64,000 nt of DNA, taken from assembly GCA_947504035.1 (NCBI GenBank), contig CANNGA010000005.1, positions 124,001-188,000 of the forward strand. Direction: 5' to 3'. The position numbers were made by a program, and so were the translations under genes. The stretch's first letter is position 1. The number at the start of each line of letters is the position of its first letter. Below the pieces are notes generated by a model. It saw nothing but the letters and a program-made list of their open reading frames with translations. It was not told where the DNA came from and searched no databases. The DNA comes from an uncultured Flavobacteriaceae bacterium. Lineage in GTDB: Bacteria; Bacteroidota; Bacteroidia; Flavobacteriales; Flavobacteriaceae. Of the stretch, positions 44,753 to 54,692 are shown one piece after another.

Positions 44753-44907
44753 GGGGGTTCCCTATCGGGTCGGGCTTTACGCTATATCTTTTTTTGTGTC
44801 TTAGGCTTTAAAAATAAAGGTTTAGGCCTCTAACTTCGTCACTAAGACAGGTTTAAAACGACTGCTATTAAAGCACAAAAAAAGGATGCCGCTACAATCC
44901 CTAACCC
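44753..44907 (+). repeat. Structured intergenic repeat, copy B
   Basis: It shares with copy A (10147-10267) the blocks GGGTCGGGCTTT.CGC (44767-44782 here) and CAATCCCTAAC (44895-44905). The central arms here are CTTTTTTTGTG (44788-44798) and CACAAAAAAAG (44874-44884), again perfectly paired but different in sequence from copy A. The outer pair is GGGTT/AACCC where copy A has GCGTT/AACGC. A further pairing GTCTTAG/CTAAGAC is inside the longer loop. It lies between two divergent methyltransferase genes. Confidence 0.75.
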
Positions 44908-44946
44908 ATTATTTGCGATTGCTATTTTTTTGCCGCAAAATTACAC

Positions 44947-44954
44947 TATTTTTG
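44947..44954 (+). promoter_or_regulatory. -7 box (TATTTTTG) for the THUMP methyltransferase
   Basis: TATTTTTG fits TAnnTTTG and lies 35 bases before the ATG at 44990. It shows that an upstream TTG at 44930 cannot be the start. Confidence 0.5.
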
Positions 44955-44989
44955 CAACTTATCTCATTTTAATATATTGGACGAAAAAA

Positions 44990-46147
44990 ATGGCCGAAAA
45001 TTTCAACATGGTAGCAAAAACCTTATTTGGTTTTGAAGAATTATTAGAAAAAGAACTCACACAACTAGGTGCCTTATATGTAAAAAAAGGGGTGCGTAGC
45101 GTTTCTTTTTCTGGAGATAAAGGCTTTATGTACAAGGCCAACTTAGCCTTGCGTACTGCCATAAAAATTTTAAAACCAATACATACGTTTAAGGTACGTG
45201 ATGAAAAAGAGTTGTATGACAAAATATATGCAATCCCTTGGGAAAATCACCTTAAACCCACAGGTACACTTGCTGTAGATGCCACGATACATTCCGATTT
45301 ATTTTCGCATTCTTTATTTATTGCTCAAAAAACAAAAGACGCTATCGTAGATCGATTTCGCGAAACATCGGGACAGCGCCCTAATGTTGATTTAAAATTT
45401 CCTGATCTTAAAATTAACGTACGTATAGATCGCAACCAGTGTACTGTTTCTTTAGATTCTTCTGGAGAGTCCCTACACAAACGTGGTTACAAATTAGCAA
45501 CCAACATCGCTCCTATTAATGAGGTTTTAGCAGCAGGATTAATTTTGTTATCGGGCTGGGATGGCCAGTCTGATTTTATGGATCCTATGTGTGGTTCTGG
45601 TACCATTCCTATTGAAGCTGCTATGATTGCTTGTAATATTCCCCCAAATCTTATGCGAAAAGAATTTGCATTCGAACGTTGGCAAGATTGGGATGTGGAA
45701 TTGTTTGAAAAAATAGAGGAATCCCTCCTTAAGAAAACACGTGATTTTCATCATAATATTTTTGCTTACGACAAAGCTCCTAGTGCTGTTCGTAAAGCTC
45801 AGGATAATATAAAAAATGCGCAATTAGACGATTTTATAACCGTAAAACACGAAGATTTTTTCAAAACTCAAAAGGGAGGAGACAGCAAACTACATATGGT
45901 TTTTAACCCTCCATACGGTGAACGTTTAGATATCGATATGCAAGCGTTTTATAAAGACATTGGAGATACCTTAAAACAAAATTACCCTGGTACAGACGCT
46001 TGGTTTATCACTTCAAACCTAGATGCCCTTAAACATGTTGGCTTACGTCCTTCTCGAAAAATACAACTGTTTAATGCCAAATTAGAATCGCGTTTGGTAA
46101 AATACATCATGTACGAAGGCAGTAAAAAAGGCAAATACATGAACTAA
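44990..46147 (+). CDS. THUMP-domain class I RNA methyltransferase (RlmL N-terminal-like)
   Basis: The chosen ATG gives 385 residues. The THUMP RNA-binding domain is at about 40-160 (FRETSGQRPNVDLKFP). The methyltransferase domain has DPMCGSGTIPIEAAM, FAYDKAPSAVRKAQDN and the catalytic NPPYGERL motif for N2-guanine methylation. It corresponds to the N-terminal half of RlmL, which makes m2G2445 in 23S rRNA. A TTG start at 44930 would add 20 hydrophobic residues foreign to the family and would lie before the promoter box at 44947. Repeat copy B lies upstream. Confidence 0.9.
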   Translation: MAENFNMVAKTLFGFEELLEKELTQLGALYVKKGVRSVSFSGDKGFMYKANLALRTAIKILKPIHTFKVRDEKELYDKIYAIPWENHLKPTGTLAVDATIHSDLFSHSLFIAQKTKDAIVDRFRETSGQRPNVDLKFPDLKINVRIDRNQCTVSLDSSGESLHKRGYKLATNIAPINEVLAAGLILLSGWDGQSDFMDPMCGSGTIPIEAAMIACNIPPNLMRKEFAFERWQDWDVELFEKIEESLLKKTRDFHHNIFAYDKAPSAVRKAQDNIKNAQLDDFITVKHEDFFKTQKGGDSKLHMVFNPPYGERLDIDMQAFYKDIGDTLKQNYPGTDAWFITSNLDALKHVGLRPSRKIQLFNAKLESRLVKYIMYEGSKKGKYMN

Positions 46148-46199
46148 TCGTAACGCCTCATTCGCATTCGTAACCTCCGTTTGTTTGTCATGTTTTAGT

Positions 46200-48236
46200 C
46201 TAACTGTAGACTTCTTTCGAGATGTATTTTATGACTGTGCTTTTAAAAAGCTCTAATTCTACGGGTTTAGCTAATACGGTTTCGCAACCTACTGCTATGG
46301 CTTTTTGGATGTCTGCATCTGTCGAATAAGCCGTAAGAGCAACCACTACTAAATGCGGGTGCTTCTGTTTAATAATACCTGTCGCCTCGTAGCCATCCAT
46401 TACAGGCATTCTTATATCCATGAGAACCAGATCTATTTCTGGGTGTTTATCGCACATTTCAACTCCTATTTTACCATTTTCTGCATGTAGTATGGTAAAA
46501 TCATAGCCTTTCATTAATAAGAGGATCGATTTTACCAATAGAAAGTTAATATCTGCATCTTCTACAACCAAAATAATATAGCCTTCTGGTTTTAAAACAG
46601 TACCATTTACGGTAGAATCGGTACTGCTTTCACAAGGTATTTCCACTGTAAAAACAGACCCCTTATCTGGTGCCGACTCAAAGTCAATTGTCCCCTGTAA
46701 CGCATTCACATTCTCTTTAACAATAGTTAAACCTAAGCCTAAACCATCCAAATAAGTAGTATCATCTTTTTGCAACTTTGCAAAAGAATCAAAAATCACC
46801 TCTTTATCTTCTTCTCGCACACCTCTTCCTGTATCTGTTACTTTTATATTTAAAACAGTCTCATCAATTATATCGTAATGTACCGTTACGCTCCCTTCTG
46901 TTGTGAATTTTAAAGCATTATCTATTAAATGGGTTACAATTTTTTTAATTCTATTCCTGTCTGTAAGCACAAGTGTATTGGTCGTACTATTTGATGTAAA
47001 GTTTAAAGCGATAGCTTTCTTTTTGGCTATACTTTCAAAATAAGAGGCGATATTGTTAAACACAAACTTTAAATTAACCGTTTCAAGGTTTACTTTCACA
47101 TCTTCAGTATGAAAGCTAGAAATTTCTAATATACCATCTATTAACCTTATGAGGTGTTTGCCATTTTCTATAATACAGTTGATATGATTTTGAGACTCTG
47201 TCTTAGAAATATCTTCTTTCTTTAAAATTTCAGAAAATCCTAAAATACTATTCATAGGCGTTCTTATTTCATGAGAAATATTTCTTATAAATCGTGTTTT
47301 AACAGCATCGCTTTTCTCTAAATTAGACATTGCCGTTTCTAAAGCCTTTGTACGTTCTTTTATCTTTTGCTTTAATAACCTATTAAAATAGGCAATGCCT
47401 ATTAAAACGGCTCCAAAAAGAAACATCATGCCTACCCAAAATGCTATTTTTTCGTAAAATGGCTTTACTTCATCGTACAACCAATTGTTTAAAACAACTT
47501 CCTTTTCGCTTTTTGATATGCTGTTAACAGCTTTCTTTATAATTAGAGATAGTGGTTTATTATGTTTGGTTACCGAAATAACAGGTTTGTAATAAAAAGG
47601 TGTAGCATCCCCTATCACTAAATTTGTAATATCTAAATCGTGAATAAAATTTTTAGCTACCAATTTAGGGCCAACATAAGCATCGTATGCGCCTTTAGAT
47701 AAGCGTTTTAAACACTCTTTTTCATCAGATAAGATGTGTATTGTAGCCAAGGGCAAGTTTTTTTCAAGCACTTCTGATACGGCATAGCCCTCTGGAATAA
47801 CAATATTCGCTTCTTGTATATTTTTATTTGTAAAGACATGATCTTTTCTCGAAACAATCACATATTTAGAACTAAAAAAATCACCATAGAAATCAAAGTT
47901 TTTCTCACGCTGTTCTGTCTTAGGAATGTCTAAAACAATATCTATTTTCCCATTAGAAGCATCTCTGTAGAGCTCTGGCCATTTGTTATAGGTTACCCTT
48001 TTAAACTTGTAATTTATTTTTTTTTCTATAAGATTTAAATAATCTATAAATACGCCATCTGCCTTGCCTTGCTGGTTGTTGAATAAATAAGGAGGTACAT
48101 ATCCATATATAGACACTTTTAAATTAGGATTATTTTTAAGCCAAGTTTTATCTTTTTGGGTTAATAGTTCTTCTTTTTTACAGGAACTCAACAAGACAAA
48201 AATTACTATAAGTAGTCTAAAATAGTTAGGTTTCAT
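46200..48236 (-). CDS. Hybrid histidine kinase with periplasmic binding domain and lipoprotein-like leader
   Basis: The 678-residue protein starts with a lipobox (VLLSSCKKEE, Cys at 19). A solute-binding-protein family 3 domain follows (about 30-255, VSIYGYVPPYLFNNQQGKAD). One membrane helix is at about 263-281. The HisKA box has H322 in FIRNISHEIRTPMNSIL, and the HATPase has N-box N440 and DTGRGV at 468-473. The receiver domain has D607 in LVLMDIRMPVMDGYEAT. It would sense a small molecule outside and pass phosphate to its own receiver. There is no DNA-binding domain and no partner gene nearby. A lipid anchor plus a membrane helix is unusual. Confidence 0.88.
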   Translation of the reverse strand: MKPNYFRLLIVIFVLLSSCKKEELLTQKDKTWLKNNPNLKVSIYGYVPPYLFNNQQGKADGVFIDYLNLIEKKINYKFKRVTYNKWPELYRDASNGKIDIVLDIPKTEQREKNFDFYGDFFSSKYVIVSRKDHVFTNKNIQEANIVIPEGYAVSEVLEKNLPLATIHILSDEKECLKRLSKGAYDAYVGPKLVAKNFIHDLDITNLVIGDATPFYYKPVISVTKHNKPLSLIIKKAVNSISKSEKEVVLNNWLYDEVKPFYEKIAFWVGMMFLFGAVLIGIAYFNRLLKQKIKERTKALETAMSNLEKSDAVKTRFIRNISHEIRTPMNSILGFSEILKKEDISKTESQNHINCIIENGKHLIRLIDGILEISSFHTEDVKVNLETVNLKFVFNNIASYFESIAKKKAIALNFTSNSTTNTLVLTDRNRIKKIVTHLIDNALKFTTEGSVTVHYDIIDETVLNIKVTDTGRGVREEDKEVIFDSFAKLQKDDTTYLDGLGLGLTIVKENVNALQGTIDFESAPDKGSVFTVEIPCESSTDSTVNGTVLKPEGYIILVVEDADINFLLVKSILLLMKGYDFTILHAENGKIGVEMCDKHPEIDLVLMDIRMPVMDGYEATGIIKQKHPHLVVVALTAYSTDADIQKAIAVGCETVLAKPVELELFKSTVIKYISKEVYS

Positions 48237-48366
48237 AGGTGTTAGTTATTGTTACTAAGATACAGTCTATTTTGTTGAAAACAAAAAATCTAATTTCTAA
48301 GCACTTTTAAGACCGATACATTGTAATTTTAACTTTTAAAAGACGTCTAAAATATAAAGCAAACTC

Positions 48367-48666
48367 ATGAAAAGTAATTTTAAAACCATCGTAAATTCTA
48401 AAGACGTTGTTTTAGTTGATTTTTTTGGCACTTGGTGTGGCCCTTGCCAAGCCTTAATGCCTATTTTAAAAGACGTTAAGGATGAATTAGGTGATGCCTT
48501 AAAGATTGTAAAAATAGACATCGATAAGAACCGTGAACTGGCCACACAATACCAAGTAAGAAGTGTTCCTACTATGATTTTATTTAAAGAAGGGCAACCC
48601 AAGTGGCGTCAATCTGGTGTTCTACAAAAGCGTGCTATTATAGACGTTATCAACACTCATAAGTAA
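48367..48666 (+). CDS. trxA: Thioredoxin
   Basis: The 99-residue cytoplasmic protein has the thioredoxin fold with WCGPC at 23-27 in VDFFGTWCGPCQALMPILKD and the cis-proline SVPTMILF. Size is that of a minimal thioredoxin. It reduces disulfides in cytoplasmic proteins. It lies divergent from the histidine kinase gene, with a 130-base gap. A TlpA-like periplasmic thioredoxin elsewhere in the window (31179-32300) is not related by operon. Confidence 0.87.
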   Translation: MKSNFKTIVNSKDVVLVDFFGTWCGPCQALMPILKDVKDELGDALKIVKIDIDKNRELATQYQVRSVPTMILFKEGQPKWRQSGVLQKRAIIDVINTHK

Positions 48667-48810
48667 TATAAAAGCTACAGAGAATAGTATGTAATCTGCA
48701 TCCAATGCATAATGTAAGGCGAGGGTTAGTTGTTTATACACAAAAATTTGTAGTTAGTGTATCCTATACTTTAGAGCTGAACTTTTTCTATTTTTAGGCG
48801 CTTTAGTTAC

Positions 48811-49605
48811 TTATTGAGCGTTTGGCGTATCATCATCGGTAGACCTGTCATCATCGTCTTCCTTTTTTACTTTTTTTCGCTTCGCTTTTTTATAGAAAGG
48901 AATGCGGTAAGATATGGTATATCCATAACCAACACCTATACGCGTACTGTCGTACGTTCTATTAAATCCTGGAATGTAAATATTATCGAAATTTTCGGGT
49001 TCTGTATCTGTTATTCCTATCTTCAACTGTACATTTAACCCTAAGTATAGGTTTGTAAATAGTTCTGCTTTTATACCTAATATCAACTCTAGCCAAAACG
49101 CACTTAAATCGTTAAGCTCTAATGCATCTGTAACTGTATTTTGAGGGGCCCAATATTGATTCCCGGCAAAGACCTGATATTCGTTTATAGTATGACTAAA
49201 GGTACTCGCTCCTATTCTCGTTCCAAAAAACACCAAATTATCCATATCTAACCAGTTGTCATAGAGGTTAAAATCGATACCTGCTTTTATGTAACTTCCG
49301 CTAGTAAATGTGTTTAAAAAATCGGTCGTTAAAGTACGTTCTTCATTTCCTATTTCGGCAGCAATATAAAGGCGTTCAGAAATTCGATAGTCGCCTATTA
49401 ACTCGATACCTTGGTAATCATCATCTAAAAAGCTACGCGCTATTTTTCCAGAATCAAACCCCAAACGCAAACCATACTTCAATTTTATACTGGTAGAGTC
49501 TGCAGGTGTTGTAGCCGTTTCGTTCTGTGCAAAGAGTGAACTTACACAAAACATCATAAAAACGCTTAAATTAATGAAGTAAAAAAAAGTGCGGTTCTGC
49601 CTCAT
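48811..49605 (-). CDS. Outer-membrane beta-barrel-like protein (DUF6048 type)
   Basis: The 264-residue protein has a signal peptide (about 1-26, ending SSLFAQN). Alternating hydrophobic strands typical of a small outer-membrane barrel follow (KYGLRLGFDSGK, LYIAAEIGNEERTL, YGYTISYRIPFYKK), with a basic-acidic tail. I recall the order of this gene, the next lipoprotein and rlmD as a conserved flavobacterial set (DUF6048, DUF6452), from memory. The gene overlaps the upstream lipoprotein gene by 35 bases, so the two are translated from one mRNA. Confidence 0.65.
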   Translation of the reverse strand: MRQNRTFFYFINLSVFMMFCVSSLFAQNETATTPADSTSIKLKYGLRLGFDSGKIARSFLDDDYQGIELIGDYRISERLYIAAEIGNEERTLTTDFLNTFTSGSYIKAGIDFNLYDNWLDMDNLVFFGTRIGASTFSHTINEYQVFAGNQYWAPQNTVTDALELNDLSAFWLELILGIKAELFTNLYLGLNVQLKIGITDTEPENFDNIYIPGFNRTYDSTRIGVGYGYTISYRIPFYKKAKRKKVKKEDDDDRSTDDDTPNAQ

Positions 49606-50101
49606 CCTCTATAATTTGATTATCATTTTCTGTTCTTATCTGTGTGATCCACAAATCATCATCATTGCTATCTTCTATGCGAATAGAAATAGTATTATAT
49701 ATGGTACTAAAACCACAGGCTCTAGATACAAACCTGTCTTCTCTAGTGTATCTAACGGTTATGGTATCTGGGTTTCCTCCGGGAGGCATCCCATTTACAC
49801 CTTCGGTATACATTAAATGCAATACATACATGGTAGAGTCTACATCTGTTCGTAAAGGCAAAGCAAGCGTGCTTGTTGTACTCACTTCTTGTAAGCCATC
49901 TAAGATGAGAGGCGCATCATTGCCTACACCTTGAATGCGTAATCCTTGTATGTTTAGACTTTCTGTTGGGGTATCTTCATCTACAGCTTCGATAATTAAA
50001 CGCGCCGTAGTTTGTGTAGTTGCGGCACAAATATCATCACGCTCGCAAGCTAAACTGCATAGCACCATAATAATGAGAATACATAAACTATTTTTCTTCA
50101 T
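49571..50101 (-). CDS. Lipoprotein (DUF6452 type)
   Basis: The 176-residue protein has a lipoprotein signal (LCSLACERDD, lipidated Cys at 19) and a beta-rich domain (TARLIIEAVDEDTPTESLNI, then STMYVLHLMYTEG). It overlaps the downstream barrel-like gene by 35 bases and starts 22 bases after the rlmD stop, so the three form an operon. Partnership with the barrel in the outer membrane is a fair inference. The domain name is from memory. Confidence 0.65.
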   Translation of the reverse strand: MKKNSLCILIIMVLCSLACERDDICAATTQTTARLIIEAVDEDTPTESLNIQGLRIQGVGNDAPLILDGLQEVSTTSTLALPLRTDVDSTMYVLHLMYTEGVNGMPPGGNPDTITVRYTREDRFVSRACGFSTIYNTISIRIEDSNDDDLWITQIRTENDNQIIEDEAEPHFFLLH

Positions 50102-50123
50102 GGCAACCCTATAAATTATATCA

Positions 50124-51539
50124 TTAACGTTTTTCTAAAAGCACTACATTTTCAACATGAAATGTCTGCGGAAACATATCTACTGCTTGTACTTTAGTAA
50201 CTTTGTACATACCATCTAACAGTGCTAAATCTCTAGCTTGTGTGGCACTATTACAGCTTACATACACGATCTTTTCTGCCGCTATGTTTAGCAATTGCCC
50301 AACAACATCTTTATGCATGCCATCTCGAGGCGGATCTGTAATTACAACATCAGGATGTCCATGTGTGGTAATAAATGCATCATTAAAAACCTGTTTCATA
50401 TCTCCAACAAAGAATTCAACGTTTGTAATGCCATTTAATTGTGCATTTTCTTTTGCAGCCGTAATTGCATCTGGTACAGATTCTACGCCAATTACTTTTT
50501 TAGCATGTTTAGAGACAAACTGAGCAATCGTTCCTGTTCCTGTATACAAATCATACACTAATTCATCTCCTTTTAAGCCTGCAAAATCTCTGGTGATTTT
50601 ATACAGTTCGTAAGCTTGTTCTGAATTTGTTTGGTAAAAGGACTTGGCATTAATCTTAAAGCGTAAGCCTTCCATGGTTTCAAAAATATGATCTTGCCCT
50701 TTGTAACATATTACATCCTGATCGTAAATCGTATCATTACCCTTACCATTTATGACATAGAGTAACGCAGTGATTTCTGGAAATGTTTCTGCTAAGAAAT
50801 TTAATAAGAGTTCGCGTTTGGCTTTATCTTCTTTAAAAAACTGAACCAGTACCATAATATCTCCTGTCGTAGACGTTCGAATCATCATGGTTCTTAAGAA
50901 ACCTGTTTGCTGCCTCGTATTGTAAAAACTTAAATCATTTTTAACCGCAAATGCTTTAACGGCATTTCGAATGGCATTAGAGGGGTCGCGTTGTAAATGG
51001 CATTTATCGATATCTAATATTTTATCCCACATGCCAGGAATATGGAACCCTAATGCATTTCTATCTCCTAAATCTTCGTCAGATTGAATTTCTTCTAATG
51101 TCAACCATCGGCTATCACTAAATGAAAATTCCATTTTATTTCTATAAAAATACTGCGCTTCAGATCCTAATATAGGAGTGACCTCTGGTAATTCAATATG
51201 GCCTATACGCGTTAAATTATTAACAACTTCCTTCTCTTTATAATACAGCTGATGCTCGTAACCCATATTTTGCCATTTACAGCCTCCACATGTTCCAAAA
51301 TAGTCGCATTCTGGAGCTACACGCTTTTCCGAACGTTTATGAAAATGAGTGGCTTTCCCTTCGTAATAGGCTTTTCGCTTTTTAAAGGTTTGCACATCCA
51401 CGACGTCTCCAGGCACGGCATTTTGTAAAAATACAACTTTACCATCTGGAGCCTTTGCTACTGTTTTCCCCTTAGCTGCAGCATCTATAACTTCTAACTG
51501 TTCGAAAACCTGTTTTCTTGATTTTTTCCTTCTAGACAT
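50124..51539 (-). CDS. rlmD: 23S rRNA (uracil-1939-C5)-methyltransferase
   Basis: The 471-residue protein has an N-terminal TRAM domain (about 10-65). Iron-sulfur cysteines lie at CDYFGTCGGCKWQ and CHLQRDP. The SAM-binding domain has YDLYTGTGTIAQFVSKHAKK, and the catalytic cysteine is in IVYVSCNSATQARDLA. It methylates a uracil of 23S rRNA at C5. Length, TRAM and iron-sulfur site separate it from TrmA. It is the first gene of a three-gene set with two envelope proteins, an unrelated pairing that recurs in the group. Confidence 0.9.
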   Translation of the reverse strand: MSRRKKSRKQVFEQLEVIDAAAKGKTVAKAPDGKVVFLQNAVPGDVVDVQTFKKRKAYYEGKATHFHKRSEKRVAPECDYFGTCGGCKWQNMGYEHQLYYKEKEVVNNLTRIGHIELPEVTPILGSEAQYFYRNKMEFSFSDSRWLTLEEIQSDEDLGDRNALGFHIPGMWDKILDIDKCHLQRDPSNAIRNAVKAFAVKNDLSFYNTRQQTGFLRTMMIRTSTTGDIMVLVQFFKEDKAKRELLLNFLAETFPEITALLYVINGKGNDTIYDQDVICYKGQDHIFETMEGLRFKINAKSFYQTNSEQAYELYKITRDFAGLKGDELVYDLYTGTGTIAQFVSKHAKKVIGVESVPDAITAAKENAQLNGITNVEFFVGDMKQVFNDAFITTHGHPDVVITDPPRDGMHKDVVGQLLNIAAEKIVYVSCNSATQARDLALLDGMYKVTKVQAVDMFPQTFHVENVVLLEKR

Positions 51540-51593
51540 GCTGCAAAAATAATAATAGCAACAGATATAAATGCCTTAATCTAAAAATAGTTT

Positions 51594-51627
51594 CCACAAA
51601 AAAAACCAGTGCATAAACGGCACTGGT
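51594..51627 (-). terminator. Terminator of the channel gene
   Basis: AACCAGTGC and GCACTGGTT pair around a 7-base loop, with a long T run on the minus strand. It lies 53 bases past the stop of the gene at 51680. Confidence 0.85.
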
Positions 51628-51679
51628 TAAATTTTAAATATTCTAAATACGACTTTCTTTACAAGCCGTGTTTACAGTA

Positions 51680-52852
51680 TTATTTCTTCTCATTAAATTT
51701 GTCTAGTATCTTTTCCATTTGTTCTCCTGCAGCTTTACGCCCACCTAAGCCAAACGAAAGTATTACCGTTAAAGCTATAGTACCCAATGAAATACCAAAA
51801 GCCAAATTAATAATATCGTCTGCTATTCCCATTGTTCTTAAGCCAATAGCTAAAAATAATGCAATAATCGTAACACGAATTATAGACGAAATAAAGGTAT
51901 TACCTTCTTTCTTTGCAAAATTGCTTGCAGCCAGGTTCGATAACCAGTTTCCTACCATTAGTATGATTAAACCAAATAAGATCTTACCAGAATAGTTAGT
52001 TACCGTATATAAGATCTCAGATAAATGCGAAAACTCTAGTTTTTCTACGGCTGTAGTAAGTCCAAATAGTACGATAAAGAAGTATACCAGATTACCTATT
52101 AAACTCACTGTATTCGCACTTCCAAATATAGCATCTAAACCTATTTTTTTAAAGATTTCGTTTAAATTCATACTGTGTAGTAAGTCTTTAACCAATTCGC
52201 TTAAAAAACGTCCTCCTACTACAAATAAAATCAAGATTAATGTTGCTAGAATTACTTTAGGTATTGCCGAGAAAAATTCTTTTAACATGTCTGTGGCTGG
52301 CACCGAGATAGCCTCCATATTAAGAATATTAAATGCAGCTATAAGTAACGGAATAAAAATAAAGATGAATACAATTTTTTTAATGATTTTAACAAAATCA
52401 ATACTTTCCGATAGTTTTAATTTAGGCACTAATTTCTTAACTGAATCTCCAGAAAGCTCCACCAATTCAGAAACAATTGTTGCCAGCATATAACCGATAT
52501 AGCACACCAAACCTGCTCCTATAATGTTTGGAATAAATCCTGTGAAATTATTTAGCATATGTTTTAAAGGGTCTAAAACATCACGCATTCCTAATTTTTC
52601 TAAGGCTAGCATAAACACAAAAATCATCACTAAAAAATACACCAACTTACTAATAAATTTAGATAGACTGATACTTGAATTTTTTAATTTATCATCTATT
52701 CCTGTCTTTTTTATAAGTTTTAAAGAGATACGCTTTAAAAAACCTGCAATAAACCAACCTATAATAATAATTAATAAGGCTGCTAATGCACTTGAGAGTT
52801 TTCCGCCTAAAGAAGCCGTTAAATTGTCTAACACATTTGATAAGTAATCCAT
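51680..52852 (-). CDS. Mechanosensitive-channel-like membrane protein with repeated TM helices
   Basis: The 390-residue protein has about ten hydrophobic helices in repeated pairs. Each repeat has an amphipathic 'glycine-alanine' helix (ALAALLIIIIGWFIAGFLKR, GLVCYIGYMLATIVSEL, ILILFVVGGRFLSELVKD, GLIILMVGNWLSNLAAS). The last part resembles the pore-lining region of small mechanosensitive channels (GLGGRKAAGEQMEK). It lacks the cytoplasmic beta domain of true MscS. It probably acts in the inner membrane in osmotic or membrane-tension sensing. It stands alone and has its own terminator. Confidence 0.75.
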   Translation of the reverse strand: MDYLSNVLDNLTASLGGKLSSALAALLIIIIGWFIAGFLKRISLKLIKKTGIDDKLKNSSISLSKFISKLVYFLVMIFVFMLALEKLGMRDVLDPLKHMLNNFTGFIPNIIGAGLVCYIGYMLATIVSELVELSGDSVKKLVPKLKLSESIDFVKIIKKIVFIFIFIPLLIAAFNILNMEAISVPATDMLKEFFSAIPKVILATLILILFVVGGRFLSELVKDLLHSMNLNEIFKKIGLDAIFGSANTVSLIGNLVYFFIVLFGLTTAVEKLEFSHLSEILYTVTNYSGKILFGLIILMVGNWLSNLAASNFAKKEGNTFISSIIRVTIIALFLAIGLRTMGIADDIINLAFGISLGTIALTVILSFGLGGRKAAGEQMEKILDKFNEKK

Positions 52853-53222
52853 TTGTTTTCGTTTTTAATTAGTTAATTATACCTTTGAGACACACGATTT
52901 CAACCAAAAGACACATCTTCATTAAAATAAAGCGCCTCTTCTACAGGTATCTCTAAACATATCTTCTAAAAAAACACTGATAATACGCCATTGTAAAAAC
53001 GATGAAACAACCGTATTAAGCCAACAAGCCTCCAAAATCGCAACGTACAGTCTTTCCACATAAAATATATCAATTTCTATTTTACAAATTTTCTTTAATT
53101 TGCTAATTTCGTTGGGTATTAAATATTAAAATGCCTCTGTAAGCTTAGAAAAAAGTAGCATTCCTTTTTGCAAGATGTTATAATTGCTTGCCCTTTTTAT
53201 TTTAAAATTAGAACTCTAAAAT
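52853..53222. other. Divergent intergenic region, nothing recognised
   Basis: The 370 bases between the channel gene (minus) and rocD (plus) are AT-rich with no frame of useful length and no clear TAnnTTTG box. Promoters must lie here but I cannot point to them. Confidence 0.35.
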
Positions 53223-54515
53223 ATGTCATCGATACCCCCTTTAACCTCAAAAGAAGCCATTGCTCTAGAACAACATTATGGGGCAGATAACTACCACCCC
53301 TTACCTGTTGTTTTAGAACGTGGTGAAGGCGTATTTGTATGGGATCTTGAAGGCAAACGCTACTACGATTTTCTCTCTGCATATTCTGCGGTAAATCAAG
53401 GCCATTGTCATCCTAAAATAATTGACGCCCTAGTAACGCAGGCCAAAACATTAACATTGACGTCCAGGGCCTTCCATAATGATGCGTTGGGCCAGTTTGA
53501 GAAATATGCTTGCCAACGTTTTGGATTTGAAAAATTACTTCCAATGAATACCGGTGCTGAAGCTGTAGAAACAGCACTTAAGATTGCTCGAAAATGGGCC
53601 TATGACGTTAAAGGTATCTCCGAAAATAAAGCTGAGATTATAGTATGCGTAAATAATTTTCACGGTAGAACGACCTCTATTATTTCGTTTTCTAACGACC
53701 CTGTGGCTAGAACCAATTTTGGCCCTTATACTGAAGGTTTTTTAAGTATCCCCTACGACGATGTACAAGCCTTAGAAACTGTTTTAAAGCACAATACGAA
53801 CGTAGCTGCTTTTTTAGTAGAACCCATTCAAGGAGAGGCTGGAGTCTATGTACCTAGCCCAGATTACCTTCAAAAAGCAAAAGCCTTGTGCGAATTTTAT
53901 AATGTGCTCTTTATCGCCGATGAAATACAAACAGGTATTGCACGTACAGGACGGCTTTTAGCGACATGTGGCCGTTGTGAGTGCACAGATAACATCTGTA
54001 ACAATACGCCAGAGGTGAAACCCGACATTTTAATTTTAGGTAAAGCTTTAAGTGGTGGTGCTTACCCTGTAAGTGCTGTGCTATCTTCTCACGCTATTAT
54101 GAAGGTTATCACTCCTGGCAGCCATGGAAGTACTTTTGGTGGTAATCCTATTGCTGCTCGTGTTGCAATAGCCGCTCTAGACGTTGTAAAACATGAAAAG
54201 TTAGCCTTAAATGCAGAGGTGCTTGGTCAACTTTTTAGAGAAAAACTCAATGCCTATATTTCAAAAAGTAAACAAGTTGCACTGGTAAGAGGTAAAGGAC
54301 TCCTTAATGCTATTGTAATTAATAGTAGCCCAGAAAGTCGTACGGCTCTAGACATTTGTCTGGCTTTAAAAGACAATGGCCTTTTAGCAAAACCTACACA
54401 CGGTAATATTATACGCTTTGCACCTCCGCTCGTTATCACGAGATCTCAATTGCTAGAAGGTGTGTCTATTATAATTCGTACTCTTGACATTTTTGAAAAC
54501 AAACGCATCGAATAA
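53223..54515 (+). CDS. rocD: Ornithine--oxo-acid aminotransferase
   Basis: The 430-residue class III aminotransferase has [35 protein letters not shown] for the phosphate contact, and [14 protein letters not shown] with the PLP aspartate. The Schiff-base lysine is in [17 protein letters not shown]. These mark ornithine aminotransferase rather than acetylornithine or GABA forms. It turns ornithine and 2-oxoglutarate into glutamate semialdehyde and glutamate. An extra [18 protein letters not shown] stretch with four cysteines after the LLATC segment is an insertion seen in some bacterial forms. It is probably a single gene. Confidence 0.92.
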   Translation: MSSIPPLTSKEAIALEQHYGADNYHPLPVVLERGEGVFVWDLEGKRYYDFLSAYSAVNQGHCHPKIIDALVTQAKTLTLTSRAFHNDALGQFEKYACQRFGFEKLLPMNTGAEAVETALKIARKWAYDVKGISENKAEIIVCVNNFHGRTTSIISFSNDPVARTNFGPYTEGFLSIPYDDVQALETVLKHNTNVAAFLVEPIQGEAGVYVPSPDYLQKAKALCEFYNVLFIADEIQTGIARTGRLLATCGRCECTDNICNNTPEVKPDILILGKALSGGAYPVSAVLSSHAIMKVITPGSHGSTFGGNPIAARVAIAALDVVKHEKLALNAEVLGQLFREKLNAYISKSKQVALVRGKGLLNAIVINSSPESRTALDICLALKDNGLLAKPTHGNIIRFAPPLVITRSQLLEGVSIIIRTLDIFENKRIE

Positions 54516-54692
54516 AAGTATGTTTCTGTAGTTGAAATGACGCAACAAATGCTTTAACACTTTTGTCACTAAGTTGTTATGTCCCTATAAGGTATATCTA
54601 GCGATAGTATTCAAATTGAAACCTTATTATTAGAATTCATTTGTGTATCATCTCATTTATAAATTAATCTGGTATAAACCGTATTTCTTCGT

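Noticed and set aside
44930-44989. TTG start for the THUMP methyltransferase
   Set aside because: The added residues are unlike the family, and the -7 box at 44947-44954 lies after that start.
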